Assembly (NCBI RefSeq): GCF_004919045.1
Contig: NZ_SWDW01000017.1
Span: forward strand, 19,023-83,022
Direction of reading: 5' to 3'
From: Sinomonas albida
GTDB lineage: Bacteria > Actinomycetota > Actinomycetes > Actinomycetales > Micrococcaceae
Length of the DNA stretch: 64,000 nucleotides
Shown here: positions 17,480-25,314 of the stretch, in pieces
Layout of the letters: each line of letters starts with the position of its first letter
Position numbering within the stretch: the stretch's first letter is position 1
Program-made: the position numbers and the translations under genes
The notes under the pieces: model-generated
Database searches by the model: none
Seen by the model: the letters and a program-made list of their open reading frames with translations, nothing else
What the model was told of the DNA's origin: nothing

Positions 17480-18292
17480 ATGGGGGAAAACTCCACGGAC
17501 CGTCGCGCCGTCGTCGTCGAAGACGACGCTGACATGCGCATCCTGCTCGTCCGGACTCTTCAGCGGCATGGGTTTGACGTGGCCGAAGCCGACACCGGCG
17601 CGGACGGCCTGCGCCTGGTTCGCGAGCACAGCCCTGACCTCGTGACCCTCGACCTGAACCTCCCGGACCTGGACGGAACCGAAGTGTGCCGTCGGCTCCG
17701 GGAGTTCTCCAATGCCTACGTCGTCATGATCACCGGTCGTGCGGACGAGATCGACGAGCTCATGGGCCTCCAGATCGGCGCCGACGACTACATCAGCAAG
17801 CCGTTCAGCCCCCGGACCGTTCAGGCTCGGATCGAGGCGATGTTCCGCCGCCCGCGTCCGGCGACCCGGCCGGCCGCGCCGCCTCCCGCCGTCGTCCTTG
17901 AAGCGGCGCCGGCCCCGACTGCGCCGGCCGCGACCGCGCCGAGCCTTGTGGCCGCCGCGCCGAGCCCAGCGGCCCCAGACGGCGAGCGCATGGCCCACGG
18001 CCCACTCGTGGTCGACGTCGATGCCCGCCAGGTGTTCGTCGACGACGAGGAACTGCTCCTGACCCGCACCGAATTTGATCTTCTTGCACTCATGGTCGGG
18101 TCTCCGCGCCGCGTGTGGACCCGCGAAATGCTGCTCCGCTCGGTCTGGGGGGACGAATGGGCCTCGGACGAACATCTCGTCGAGGTCCACGTGGGAAACC
18201 TGCGCCGGAAACTCGGTGATCGGGGGCGGAATCCCCGCTTCATCCGCACCGTGCGCGGCGTCGGCTATGGGATGGTTGCCGCGCCTTCCTGA
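17480..18292 (+). CDS. OmpR/PhoB-type response regulator
   Basis: A 270-residue two-component regulator. The receiver domain (about 9-125) has the acidic pair Glu14-Asp15-Asp16, phospho-acceptor Asp58 (VTLDLNLPD) and Lys107 (YISKPF). A long Ala/Pro linker (about 127-170) leads to a winged-helix DNA-binding domain (RTEFDLLALMVGSPRRVWTR, EVHVGNLRRKLGD, FIRTVRGVGYGM). The ATG at 17480 was chosen; a TTG 9 bp upstream is in frame. The sensor kinase at 15173 is the likely partner. Targets may include the adjacent tasA-sipW genes, which is inference from position. Confidence 0.93.
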   Translation: MGENSTDRRAVVVEDDADMRILLVRTLQRHGFDVAEADTGADGLRLVREHSPDLVTLDLNLPDLDGTEVCRRLREFSNAYVVMITGRADEIDELMGLQIGADDYISKPFSPRTVQARIEAMFRRPRPATRPAAPPPAVVLEAAPAPTAPAATAPSLVAAAPSPAAPDGERMAHGPLVVDVDARQVFVDDEELLLTRTEFDLLALMVGSPRRVWTREMLLRSVWGDEWASDEHLVEVHVGNLRRKLGDRGRNPRFIRTVRGVGYGMVAAPS

Positions 18293-18328
18293 CCGGCCGG
18301 CCCCCGTCTGGTGAGGCCGGAGCTCGGG

Positions 18329-18697
18329 TCAGCGCCCTCTGAGCAGGTCCGTGAGCGCGCGGGCGACGGCTTCGGCGTCGCGGTCGAGCTGGGGGATCGA
18401 ATCGCGCGCACCGCAAAGGTGCCCCGCCCGCAGCTCGCGGTCTGCCTGCCGTGCGTCCCGCTCGAGCCGCTGGGCCCCGACCATCTCGGCCGAGGCCGCG
18501 AGGCTCAGGAGAGCCACGTGGGCTGCCTCTGCCTGACCGGCATCGACCGTCGTGGAGATCCTCTCGAGCCGCCGCGGCAGGAGGTTGAGGAACGTGGCCG
18601 CGAACGCGAGGGCGTGGACGCGGGAGTCTAGCTCGCCCGCGAGTGTCTCGAACCGGGCCCGATCGAGGTCGGGCAGTGGATCAGCGGTCAACAGCAT
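18329..18697 (-). CDS. Hpt-like domain protein lacking the phospho-histidine
   Basis: A 122-residue all-helical protein that aligns with histidine-phosphotransfer domains: FLNLLPRRLERI, then ALLSLAASAEMVGAQRLE. In true Hpt proteins this second helix carries HxLKGxS; here the aligned position is Leu64, so phosphotransfer is unlikely. It may act as a binding or decoy module for the neighbouring two-component system. GGGAGGGGG precedes the ATG at 18697. It overlaps the sipW gene end by 17 bp and so is the third gene of the tasA-sipW operon. Confidence 0.65.
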   Translation of the reverse strand: MLLTADPLPDLDRARFETLAGELDSRVHALAFAATFLNLLPRRLERISTTVDAGQAEAAHVALLSLAASAEMVGAQRLERDARQADRELRAGHLCGARDSIPQLDRDAEAVARALTDLLRGR

Positions 18698-19325
18698 CTC
18701 CCCCTCCCGCCAAGCCCGCAGGGGCTTCCGTGTCCGGCGTGCCGGTGGGCCGGCGCCAGATCGATACGAGCAGCAGCGTAACCAAAATCGCTGGCGCAGC
18801 GAAGACGAGGATGGCGCGGACCAGGGGAGAACGCAGGGTCCTGATGACGTCACCCAGATGCGGCACCACGGCGGTGGTCGTGTAGACGGTGCTGTCGGTG
18901 ATGACGGCAGTCCAGGGGTCCACCCCGCTGTTGGCGTCGCCCTTGGTCGTGATGATCGTGGCTCCCGCGCCGTTCCGCGTGATGCTCGCGATCCGATGCG
19001 TCTCGACGCGTTGGTCCTGCACGGGAATCTGATACGTGATGATGTCGCCCACCTTGAGCGTCGACGTCTCCGTCTTGGTGCTCACCACGAGGTCTCCCGG
19101 GTTGATGAGCGGGGCCATCGAACCCGTGAGCATCGTCGACGTCTGGTAGCCCAGGAATCGCGGCCCGACGGCGAGGAACAGGAACGTGGCGGCCGCGATG
19201 ACGAGTACGAACCCGAGGGCCGCGCGGACCAGAACCTGCCCTGCCCTGCGGAGGCCCGGTCCCAGTCGCACCCCGTGGGCGGGGCTGGCGAGGGGAGCGG
19301 CAGATGCGCCAAGCGTGATGCTCAT
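18681..19325 (-). CDS. sipW: signal peptidase I, SipW (ER-like) type
   Basis: Membrane-bound signal peptidase of 214 residues. One helix lies at about 33-53 and another near 170-190. The nucleophile Ser69 lies in TMLTGSMAPLINPGDLVV. The general base is His110 (RVETHRI) rather than Lys, the mark of ER-type enzymes such as Bacillus SipW, which processes TasA. TTKGDANSGVDPW is the family's box E. It lies 42 bp downstream of the TasA-like gene, the expected substrate. Confidence 0.92.
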   Translation of the reverse strand: MSITLGASAAPLASPAHGVRLGPGLRRAGQVLVRAALGFVLVIAAATFLFLAVGPRFLGYQTSTMLTGSMAPLINPGDLVVSTKTETSTLKVGDIITYQIPVQDQRVETHRIASITRNGAGATIITTKGDANSGVDPWTAVITDSTVYTTTAVVPHLGDVIRTLRSPLVRAILVFAAPAILVTLLLVSIWRRPTGTPDTEAPAGLAGGGDAVDR

Positions 19326-19367
19326 GACGGCCTTCCTAGGGGAGGGGCAGGTTCCGGGAGCCGGGTG

Positions 19368-19988
19368 CTACTGGTTGGTGCCGCTGCGCTGCGTGCCGGT
19401 GAAGGAGAAGCCCACGGTGCTCGAGGTGCCCTGGAACGTGTTGTCCGCGGCTGTGGGCAGCGTGAGCGTGACGCGGAGGTTGTCGGCGTGGCCCGCGGTG
19501 ACGGACGTGAGGTTCGCCAGGCTGACGTTCGTGCCGATGACGGCGTGGGTCGCGAGCACCGACGCGGTGGTGCCGGAGCACGTGTACGTGTAGGCGGGGG
19601 CGGTGCCAGCTTCCGTCCAAGGGACGGAGCACGAGTCGACGACGAGCTGAAGGCCGTTGGTGGCATCCGTGTCGAGTTTCGAGGAGGTCGTCGCGGCGGT
19701 CGTGAGCGTGACGCCGGCGAGGTTCTGCGTGCCCGTGTTGGACAGGGTCACGGCGCGCTGGATGGTGTCACCCGGGACGATGCCGCTGGCCGCGACGGTC
19801 AGGCGGTTGGTCGCCGAGCCGGCCGTGCCGAGACCGACCACCACAGTGCCCGAGGAGACCGTGGTGCTCGCTGAGGTGGTGGACGTGAAAGCACCGTACG
19901 TCCCGAGCCCCGCGACGCTGGCCGCTGCCCCGACGAGGGCAGCCGAGGCGAGAAGCTTCCCGGACGTGGACTTGAGGCTGAGACCCAT
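19368..19988 (-). CDS. TasA/camelysin-like secreted matrix protein
   Basis: A 206-residue exported protein with an N-terminal signal region ending in the SipW-type pattern (LASAALVGAAASVAGLGTYG, then AFTSTTSASTTVSSG). The mature domain is Thr/Ser-rich and beta-sandwich-like (NRLTVAASGIVPGDTIQRAV, VTLSNTGTQNLAGVTLTT). TasA proteins form amyloid-like fibres in biofilm matrix; camelysin is the protease-like relative. The adjacent sipW supports the assignment. AGAGGA lies before the ATG. Fibre formation in this organism is inference. Confidence 0.8.
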   Translation of the reverse strand: MGLSLKSTSGKLLASAALVGAAASVAGLGTYGAFTSTTSASTTVSSGTVVVGLGTAGSATNRLTVAASGIVPGDTIQRAVTLSNTGTQNLAGVTLTTAATTSSKLDTDATNGLQLVVDSCSVPWTEAGTAPAYTYTCSGTTASVLATHAVIGTNVSLANLTSVTAGHADNLRVTLTLPTAADNTFQGTSSTVGFSFTGTQRSGTNQ

Positions 19989-20190
19989 TTTCGTATCCTC
20001 TGTTCGGCCGGACCCCCGCCCGGACTAGATGTTGGCGCCAGCCCCAGCGGCTGACAACGACAACTCTCCCGCTCCGGTTTCAAGACCACCGCCCGCCAAC
20101 CGACAAGAAAACCTCAAGATCAGTTCAAGTTGGGATTGAGGGCCTCCGGCCCCTTGCCAAGGAGGCCGCCTATACCTAGATTGCCTAGGT

Positions 20191-20514
20191 ATGGGACGAA
20201 GTGCAGTGAACGGACAGCTTGACCTCCTGCTCCTGGCCTCGCTCGGAGCGGGCGAGGCGCACGGCTACGCGCTCATCGCGCGCATCCACGAGCGCAGTGG
20301 CTCCCGCCTCGAACTCCAGGAGGGCTCGGTCTACCCGGCGCTCCACAAGCTCGAGGCCTCCGGAAGCGTCGCGAGCCGCTGGGCGGACGACGGCGGCGGC
20401 CGTCGCCGCGTCTACGCGCTCACCACGGCGGGGCAGACCGAGCTCGCGAGGCGCGCTGAGGAATGGAACGGCTTCGCGGCGGCGGTCCGCGGCGTCCTTG
20501 GGGCGGCGTCGTGA
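20191..20514 (+). CDS. PadR-family transcriptional regulator
   Basis: A 107-residue winged-helix regulator: LDLLLLASLGAGEAHGYALI, then GSVYPALHKLEASGSVASRW and RRVYALTTAGQTEL, which is the standard PadR fold with short C-terminal helix. It overlaps the following membrane-protein gene by 4 bp (GTGA, 20511-20514), so the two are translated together; such PadR genes usually repress their own operon in response to a ligand or stress. A tight promoter region with repeats of ctag-type lies just before it. Confidence 0.93.
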   Translation: MGRSAVNGQLDLLLLASLGAGEAHGYALIARIHERSGSRLELQEGSVYPALHKLEASGSVASRWADDGGGRRRVYALTTAGQTELARRAEEWNGFAAAVRGVLGAAS

Positions 20515-21341
20515 GCGCCCCGGGCGGGCCGGTCGGCCCGGACGGCGCGGGCTCGGGTGATGCGACGCCCGCAGAGGAGGCGCCGATCGACGTCTATCTC
20601 GACGAACTCCTGGTCGCCTCGCGGGATGCCGAGCCTGCGGCCGCGCGTCGGCTTCTGGCCGAGGCGGAGGGCCACCTTCGCGAATGCGCGTCCCGCCTCC
20701 GGGCCCAAGGCCTCGATCCGATGGAGGCCGAGCGCGAGGCGGTCCGGCGCTTCGGTCCCGTCCGCACCGTGACGCCTGCCCTGCGCACACCGCTCGCGGC
20801 GATTGGCCGGCTCCCGCTGCGCGCGTTCGTGCGGCCGATCGTCGGGCTCGCCGCCGTCGGCGCCATCGCGGTGGGGCTGAGCGGGGCCCTCTCGGAGATC
20901 TTCGGCCGGATCTGGGGCGCAGGGTTCGTGTCCGGTGACCTTCCCGGCGTCGCGTATACGGCAGCCCGCTGCGCGGTCCTGCAGGCTCCCTACCCTGGCC
21001 TCGACTGCGCGCAGGCGGCTGCCGAGCACCATTGGGGCGAGGTGGTCGAATACCGCGTGGTGCTCGGCGTGCTCGGCCTCGTGCTGCTGCTCGTCTGGCG
21101 CTTCCTGCCGCGCGAGACCCCGCTCCCGGCTGGGCTCGCGCCCGCGCTCGCGGGCGCGGCCTTCCTGCTCGCGGCCGCCGCGACCGGCTTCCAGGCGCTC
21201 AACGCGGCCGTTCAGGGCTGGCAGGGCACGGGGGCGTGGCTCAGCGCTGCGGTCATCTCGTTCCCGCTGGCCGTGGTGTTCGCCGTGATTGCACTTCGCG
21301 GCCTGCGCCCGCCCAGGGATAACCGGGAGAGTGTCGCCTAG
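20511..21341 (+). CDS. membrane protein coupled to PadR
   Basis: A 276-residue protein. The cytoplasmic N-terminal part (about 25-95) is the permease-prefix-like helical domain common in PadR partners (AARRLLAEAEGHLRECASRL, MEAEREAVRRFGPV). It is followed by about four membrane helices (IVGLAAVGAIAVGLSGAL; VLGVLGLVLLLVWRFLP; ALAGAAFLLAAAATGFQ; ISFPLAVVFAVIALRG). The GTG start overlaps the padR stop. The last 13 codons belong to a 45-bp sequence that is repeated in tandem beyond the stop codon. Function unknown. Confidence 0.85.
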   Translation: MSAPGGPVGPDGAGSGDATPAEEAPIDVYLDELLVASRDAEPAAARRLLAEAEGHLRECASRLRAQGLDPMEAEREAVRRFGPVRTVTPALRTPLAAIGRLPLRAFVRPIVGLAAVGAIAVGLSGALSEIFGRIWGAGFVSGDLPGVAYTAARCAVLQAPYPGLDCAQAAAEHHWGEVVEYRVVLGVLGLVLLLVWRFLPRETPLPAGLAPALAGAAFLLAAAATGFQALNAAVQGWQGTGAWLSAAVISFPLAVVFAVIALRGLRPPRDNRESVA

Positions 21342-21411
21342 GCGGGCCTGCGCCCACCCCGGGACAGCCGGGACGGTACAGCCTAGGCGGGCCCGCGCCC
21401 GCCCCGGCTAC
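21301..21411. repeat. 45-bp tandem repeat, about 2.5 units, spanning a gene's stop codon
   Basis: Units begin at 21301, 21346 and 21391 (GCCTGCGCCC or GCCCGCGCCC), exactly 45 bp apart. Unit 1 encodes the C-terminus LRPPRDNRESVA with its stop; unit 2 would encode LRPPRDSRDGTA with a stop in the same frame; unit 3 is partial (PRPPR) and runs to the end of the convergent purine permease gene. Confidence 0.8.
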
Positions 21412-22859
21412 ACCCCGAGCAGCTGCTCGATCGGCCCGAGTGCGAAGAACAGCAGGAACGCCGCCGCGACGGCCCACATGAGCGGGTGGATCTCCCGTGC
21501 CCGGCCCTGGAACGTGCGCACCAGGACGTAGCTCACGAAGCCCGCGCCGAGCCCGTTCGCGATCGAGTACGTGAAAGGCATGAGCACGATCGTGAGGAAC
21601 GCGGGGATCGCGATCCCGACGTCCTTCCAGTTGATCTTCGCGACCTGCTGGAACATGAGGAAGCCGACCACCACGAGCGCGGGCGCGACGGCCTCGAACG
21701 GCACGAGGTTGATGAGCGGCGTGAGGAACATGGCCAGCAGGAGCATGATGCCCGTGACCACGGAGGCGAGGCCCGTCCGGGCACCCTCGCCGATCCCCGC
21801 GCCCGACTCGACGAAGATCTGGTTCGAGGAGATCGACGAGCCGCCGCCCGCGATCGCGCCGAACGCGTCGACAAGCAGGACGCGGTCGACGTTCGGGATG
21901 TTCCCCTTCTCGTCGATGTTCCCTGCCTCGCGCGCAAGGCCGACCATCGTCCCCATCGCGTCGAAGAAGATGCTGAGCAGGATCACGAAGGCCATGAGGA
22001 GCGCCGCGAGCACGCCGAGGTGGCTGAACGCGCCGATGGGGTTGGCCTTGCCGAGCAGGCTCAGGTCGATCGGCTGGATATTGCCGAGGCCGGGCACCAC
22101 GAGGGACCATCCGGCGGGATTCGGCTTCTGTCCCGGCGCGACCGACGGCCCGATGTGGAAGACGAGCTCGAGGACGTTCGCGAGGATCGTTGCGCCGACG
22201 ATGCCGATGAGGATCGCGCCGCGCACGCGGCGGACCATGAGGGCGATGGTCAGCACGAGGCCCACCACGAACACGAGCGTGGGCCAGCCGATGAGCCGCC
22301 CGTCGATGCCGAGGCCCAGCGGGACAGTGGTGCCGGCGGAGTCGGGGATGCGGCGCACGAAGCCGGCCTCGACGAGGCCGATCAGCGTGATGAACACGCC
22401 GATGCCCACCACGATCGCCGTCTTGAGGCCCTCCGGCACGGCCTTGAACACGGCCGTCCGGAAGCCCGTCAGCACGAGCACGAACATGATGACGCCAGCC
22501 ACGACGACGAGGCCCATCATGTCCGGCCACGTCACCCCGGGGTGCGTTGCGATGGTCACGGCCACGAACGCGTTGACGCCGAGGCCGGTCGCGAGCGCGA
22601 ACGGGTGCTTGGCCCATACGCCCATGAGGATCGTGAGCACGCCGGCCACGAGCGCGGTCGCGGCTGCGACGCGCGGAATGCCGAGCGTGTTGCCGGCCGA
22701 GTCGGCGCCGGAGAGGATGAGCGGGTTGAGGACCACGATGTAGCCCATGGCAAAGAACGTTGCCAAGCCGCCGCGGATCTCCCTCGCGACGTTGGAGCCT
22801 CGCTCCGTGATCTTGAAGTAGCGGTCGACGGCATTGGTCGACACAGTCGTGGTCGACAT
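21408..22859 (-). CDS. purine permease, AzgA-type NCS2 family
   Basis: A 483-residue transporter with 12-14 membrane helices, probably a proton symporter for hypoxanthine, guanine or adenine. Typical blocks are REIRGGLATFFAMGYIVVLN, GLGVNAFVAVTI, FFDAMGTMVGLAREAG and SSISSNQIFVESGAGIGEGA. The ATG at 22859 gives MSTTTVSTNAVDRYFKITER, the normal AzgA N-terminus; the open frame upstream is not family-like. It is divergent from a small secreted-protein gene. Exact purine preference cannot be read from sequence. Confidence 0.92.
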   Translation of the reverse strand: MSTTTVSTNAVDRYFKITERGSNVAREIRGGLATFFAMGYIVVLNPLILSGADSAGNTLGIPRVAAATALVAGVLTILMGVWAKHPFALATGLGVNAFVAVTIATHPGVTWPDMMGLVVVAGVIMFVLVLTGFRTAVFKAVPEGLKTAIVVGIGVFITLIGLVEAGFVRRIPDSAGTTVPLGLGIDGRLIGWPTLVFVVGLVLTIALMVRRVRGAILIGIVGATILANVLELVFHIGPSVAPGQKPNPAGWSLVVPGLGNIQPIDLSLLGKANPIGAFSHLGVLAALLMAFVILLSIFFDAMGTMVGLAREAGNIDEKGNIPNVDRVLLVDAFGAIAGGGSSISSNQIFVESGAGIGEGARTGLASVVTGIMLLLAMFLTPLINLVPFEAVAPALVVVGFLMFQQVAKINWKDVGIAIPAFLTIVLMPFTYSIANGLGAGFVSYVLVRTFQGRAREIHPLMWAVAAAFLLFFALGPIEQLLGV

Positions 22860-22972
22860 GGAAATCCCCTTGGGGTAGGCGCAGGATATCGTGCCTATGT
22901 TAGTGCCGCGAGCAATGAAGATCGTGCTCATCACGTCCTACTGTGATCGAACACTCCCGGAAGGGGACCAGT

Positions 22973-23332
22973 TTGAGCTTCTCGCGCGCCGCCGCAGCGT
23001 CAGTTTCGCTCGCCGCCGTCCTGCTCGCTGGGCCAACGGGTGCGGTCGCAGCGCCGGGGGACCCCACGCCGTCGTCCGTTTCGACGTCAGCGGCCCCGGC
23101 CTCGACGCCCGCGGCGACTCCCGCTGTCCCGCTCCCGGGGATCCAGACCGCGGCACCAGGGAACGTCCAGACCCCGCCGGCCGCCCCGACTGCGCCCAGC
23201 GAGCCCTTCCCGTGGCCGATCATCGTCTTCGGCGTCCTGGGCATCGTGCTGCTCGTCGTGTGGGCGGTGCTGACGCGGCGAGCCCGCGACGCGGAGCGCG
23301 CCCCGGAAACAGACGACGGCGACCCCGCCTGA
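22973..23332 (+). CDS. small exported or membrane-anchored Pro/Ala-rich protein
   Basis: A 119-residue protein with a signal peptide (SFSRAAAASVSLAAVLLAG, cleavage near AVAAP), a Pro/Ala/Thr-rich linker, one membrane helix (WPIIVFGVLGIVLLVVWAVL, about residues 80-100) and a charged cytoplasmic tail. The TTG at 22973 with AAGGGG 6 bp upstream was chosen; a GTG at 22943 is in frame but less well placed. No family recognised; the layout resembles small LPXTG-less surface proteins of actinobacteria. Confidence 0.65.
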   Translation: MSFSRAAAASVSLAAVLLAGPTGAVAAPGDPTPSSVSTSAAPASTPAATPAVPLPGIQTAAPGNVQTPPAAPTAPSEPFPWPIIVFGVLGIVLLVVWAVLTRRARDAERAPETDDGDPA

Positions 23333-23371
23333 GCGGGCCGCTCGCCTCGGGCTGACTCGGCGAGTAGCGGG

Positions 23372-24004
23372 TCAGGCGGGCTGAAGCGGGGACCCGAACG
23401 GGCGCGTCGCCGGTCGGAGAGCGTGGTCGGTGCGCTCTGCGCCCGTGGCCTCCGCGACGGCCTTGCCGACCGACTTGGCCTGCCACAGGAGCTCGCGCGT
23501 GGACGGCGCGGCAAGTTCCGTCACGCCGATGAGGTACAGACCGATGTTTGCCAGATCCTCCATGAGCTTCTCGCCGAGGGAGAAGCCGAGATCGGCAAGG
23601 AAGCGCCGGAGCTGGTTGTGCGCGCAGCGCGTCAGGATCACCGCGTCGGCGAAGATCACGCCGGATTCGGTCCGGACCGCCCACCGCAGCCCCGAACTGG
23701 GCCGGGGCTGTTCGACGAGCGCGAGGTGCTGGGCGCGGACGGTCGGGCGGACGTCGAGGCTGTGGCTCTCGACGTGCGTGCGGAGGTGCCGCATGACCTG
23801 GAGGTATTCGACTGATTCCGCCGAGGCGAGGTCAGTGACGCGGAGGGCCGTGGTGGCCGTGGCCGGGGCCCCCGATTCGAGACCGTCTACCGTTACCGTC
23901 TCGACCCCGTGCCGGCTCAGCTCGCCAGCGACCGCGAGGCCGGAGAGACCGGTGCCGATGACCACGGCAGTTGTCGACTCAGAGGTGGTCAGCGGCGTGG
24001 ACAC
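23372..24004 (-). CDS. FAD/NAD(P)-binding oxidoreductase-like protein
   Basis: A 210-residue protein with an N-terminal dinucleotide-binding motif (AVVIGTGLSGLAVAGEL) followed by TDLASAESVEYLQVMRHLRT, reminiscent of flavin-containing monooxygenase-like enzymes, but far shorter than full enzymes (about 350-450 residues). The second nucleotide-binding half is reduced. It may be a truncated or single-domain flavoprotein. It lies alone between a secreted-protein gene and the UspA gene. Confidence 0.7.
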   Translation of the reverse strand: MSTPLTTSESTTAVVIGTGLSGLAVAGELSRHGVETVTVDGLESGAPATATTALRVTDLASAESVEYLQVMRHLRTHVESHSLDVRPTVRAQHLALVEQPRPSSGLRWAVRTESGVIFADAVILTRCAHNQLRRFLADLGFSLGEKLMEDLANIGLYLIGVTELAAPSTRELLWQAKSVGKAVAEATGAERTDHALRPATRPFGSPLQPA

Positions 24005-24120
24005 GGGTCGACTCTCCTCCTGTCAGCGGACGGTGTGTGAGTGCCTCTCCACCCCCCGGTAGAGCACTCCTCGGAACATTACCCCCATTCAGGATGGACC
24101 GGTAGGCCTCTCTCACAAGG

Positions 24121-24126
24121 TATAAT
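24121..24126 (+). promoter_or_regulatory. possible -10 element of the UspA gene
   Basis: TATAAT lies 141 bp before the uspA ATG in a GC-rich background. A -35 box at normal spacing is not clear. It would give a 5' leader of about 130 bases. Confidence 0.35.
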
Positions 24127-24266
24127 TCGCCGCCCAGGGGAGGTGTCCGAAGGGTTCGGAAGACGGTTGCGCGGCCCGCCGTCGTCGGAGCTTGACCCGC
24201 ACTCCAAACCGACCACCATTGTCAATAAGGGGCCCGTGTGGCGCCCATCTCAGGAGGAGGAACGAG

Positions 24267-25301
24267 ATGTCAGACCAGACCGAGCGCGAGTCCGGCCAGG
24301 GTGAAGGCGTGGACACCCCTCTGCCCACTGGCATCGTCGTCGGCGTCGACGGCTCGGACCACGGGCGGTGCGCCCTCATCTGGGCCGCGAGGGAGGCCCA
24401 GCGACGCAGGAGCCCCCTCCACGTCGTGACGGCCTACAGCGTGCCGATCTTCGCGGCGTCCGGGCTCGATGGCGGGTACTCGACGATCGACGACACCGTG
24501 ATCCAGGACGGGGCCAAGGCCGTGCTGCGCGAGGCGCTCGATTCGATCGAGGGCTTCGACGATCTCGACATCACGTCTTCGGTGGAGAGCGGCGACGCCG
24601 CCGGCGTGCTCCTGCAGTTCTCGGAGACCGCAGAGCTGCTCGTCTTCGGCACGCGCGGCCGCGGCGGCTTCGTCGGGCGCCTGCTGGGGTCTGTCAGCAG
24701 CGCCCTTCCCGCGCACGCGCGCTGCGCCACGGTGACGGTTCCGCTGCGCTTCGCGGAGCGGCTCGGCGAGCAGGTCGAGGACAGGCACGTGCGCGCCGAG
24801 GAGGGGCGCGAGGCGCGCAAGGAAGTCGAGCGCATCGTCGCGGTGGGCGTTGACGGCTCTGAGCAGGCCCGAGTCGCGGTGCTCGTGGCGGCCGAGGAGG
24901 CCATGCTGCTCGGCGTTCCGCTGCGCGTGATCTGCGCCGTTCCTCAATTCAGCGGGAGCCTCGCGTGGGTGCCCGCGCCCGTGGACCGCGAACAGCTGTT
25001 CCGGGACATCCAGACGCAGCTCAAGGCTGGGACGGCGTGGCTGCAGAGCCACTTCCCTGACCTCGAGGTGCAGACGAGCCTCGTGGACGGCGCGCCCGTC
25101 GACGTGCTCGTGGACGTGAGCCGCGCCGTCGAGCTACTCGTGGTGGGCACCCGCGGGCACGGCGGCTTCGCGGGGATGCTGCTCGGATCAACAACCGACG
25201 GCGTCCTGCACCACGCGAAGGGGCCCATCATGGTGGTGCCGGACCACGAGGACGCGCGGCTCGCCGATCGGCCCAAGTTCGGGCCGATGCTCGCGCCTTA
25301 G
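24267..25301 (+). CDS. tandem universal stress protein (two UspA domains)
   Basis: A 344-residue cytoplasmic protein made of two UspA domains, about residues 14-155 (GIVVGVDGSDHGRCALIWAA) and 185-335 (RIVAVGVDGSEQARVAVLVA). Both keep the ATP-binding G-x2-G-x9-G pattern (GTRGRGGFVGRLLGSVSSAL and GTRGHGGFAGMLLGSTTDGV), so both should bind ATP. AGGAGG at 24252-24257 sets the start. Such proteins serve in hypoxia and stationary phase in actinobacteria (family knowledge). It is convergent with the wall hydrolase gene. Confidence 0.94.
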   Translation: MSDQTERESGQGEGVDTPLPTGIVVGVDGSDHGRCALIWAAREAQRRRSPLHVVTAYSVPIFAASGLDGGYSTIDDTVIQDGAKAVLREALDSIEGFDDLDITSSVESGDAAGVLLQFSETAELLVFGTRGRGGFVGRLLGSVSSALPAHARCATVTVPLRFAERLGEQVEDRHVRAEEGREARKEVERIVAVGVDGSEQARVAVLVAAEEAMLLGVPLRVICAVPQFSGSLAWVPAPVDREQLFRDIQTQLKAGTAWLQSHFPDLEVQTSLVDGAPVDVLVDVSRAVELLVVGTRGHGGFAGMLLGSTTDGVLHHAKGPIMVVPDHEDARLADRPKFGPMLAP

Positions 25302-25314
25302 CTGGTGCGCGCCC

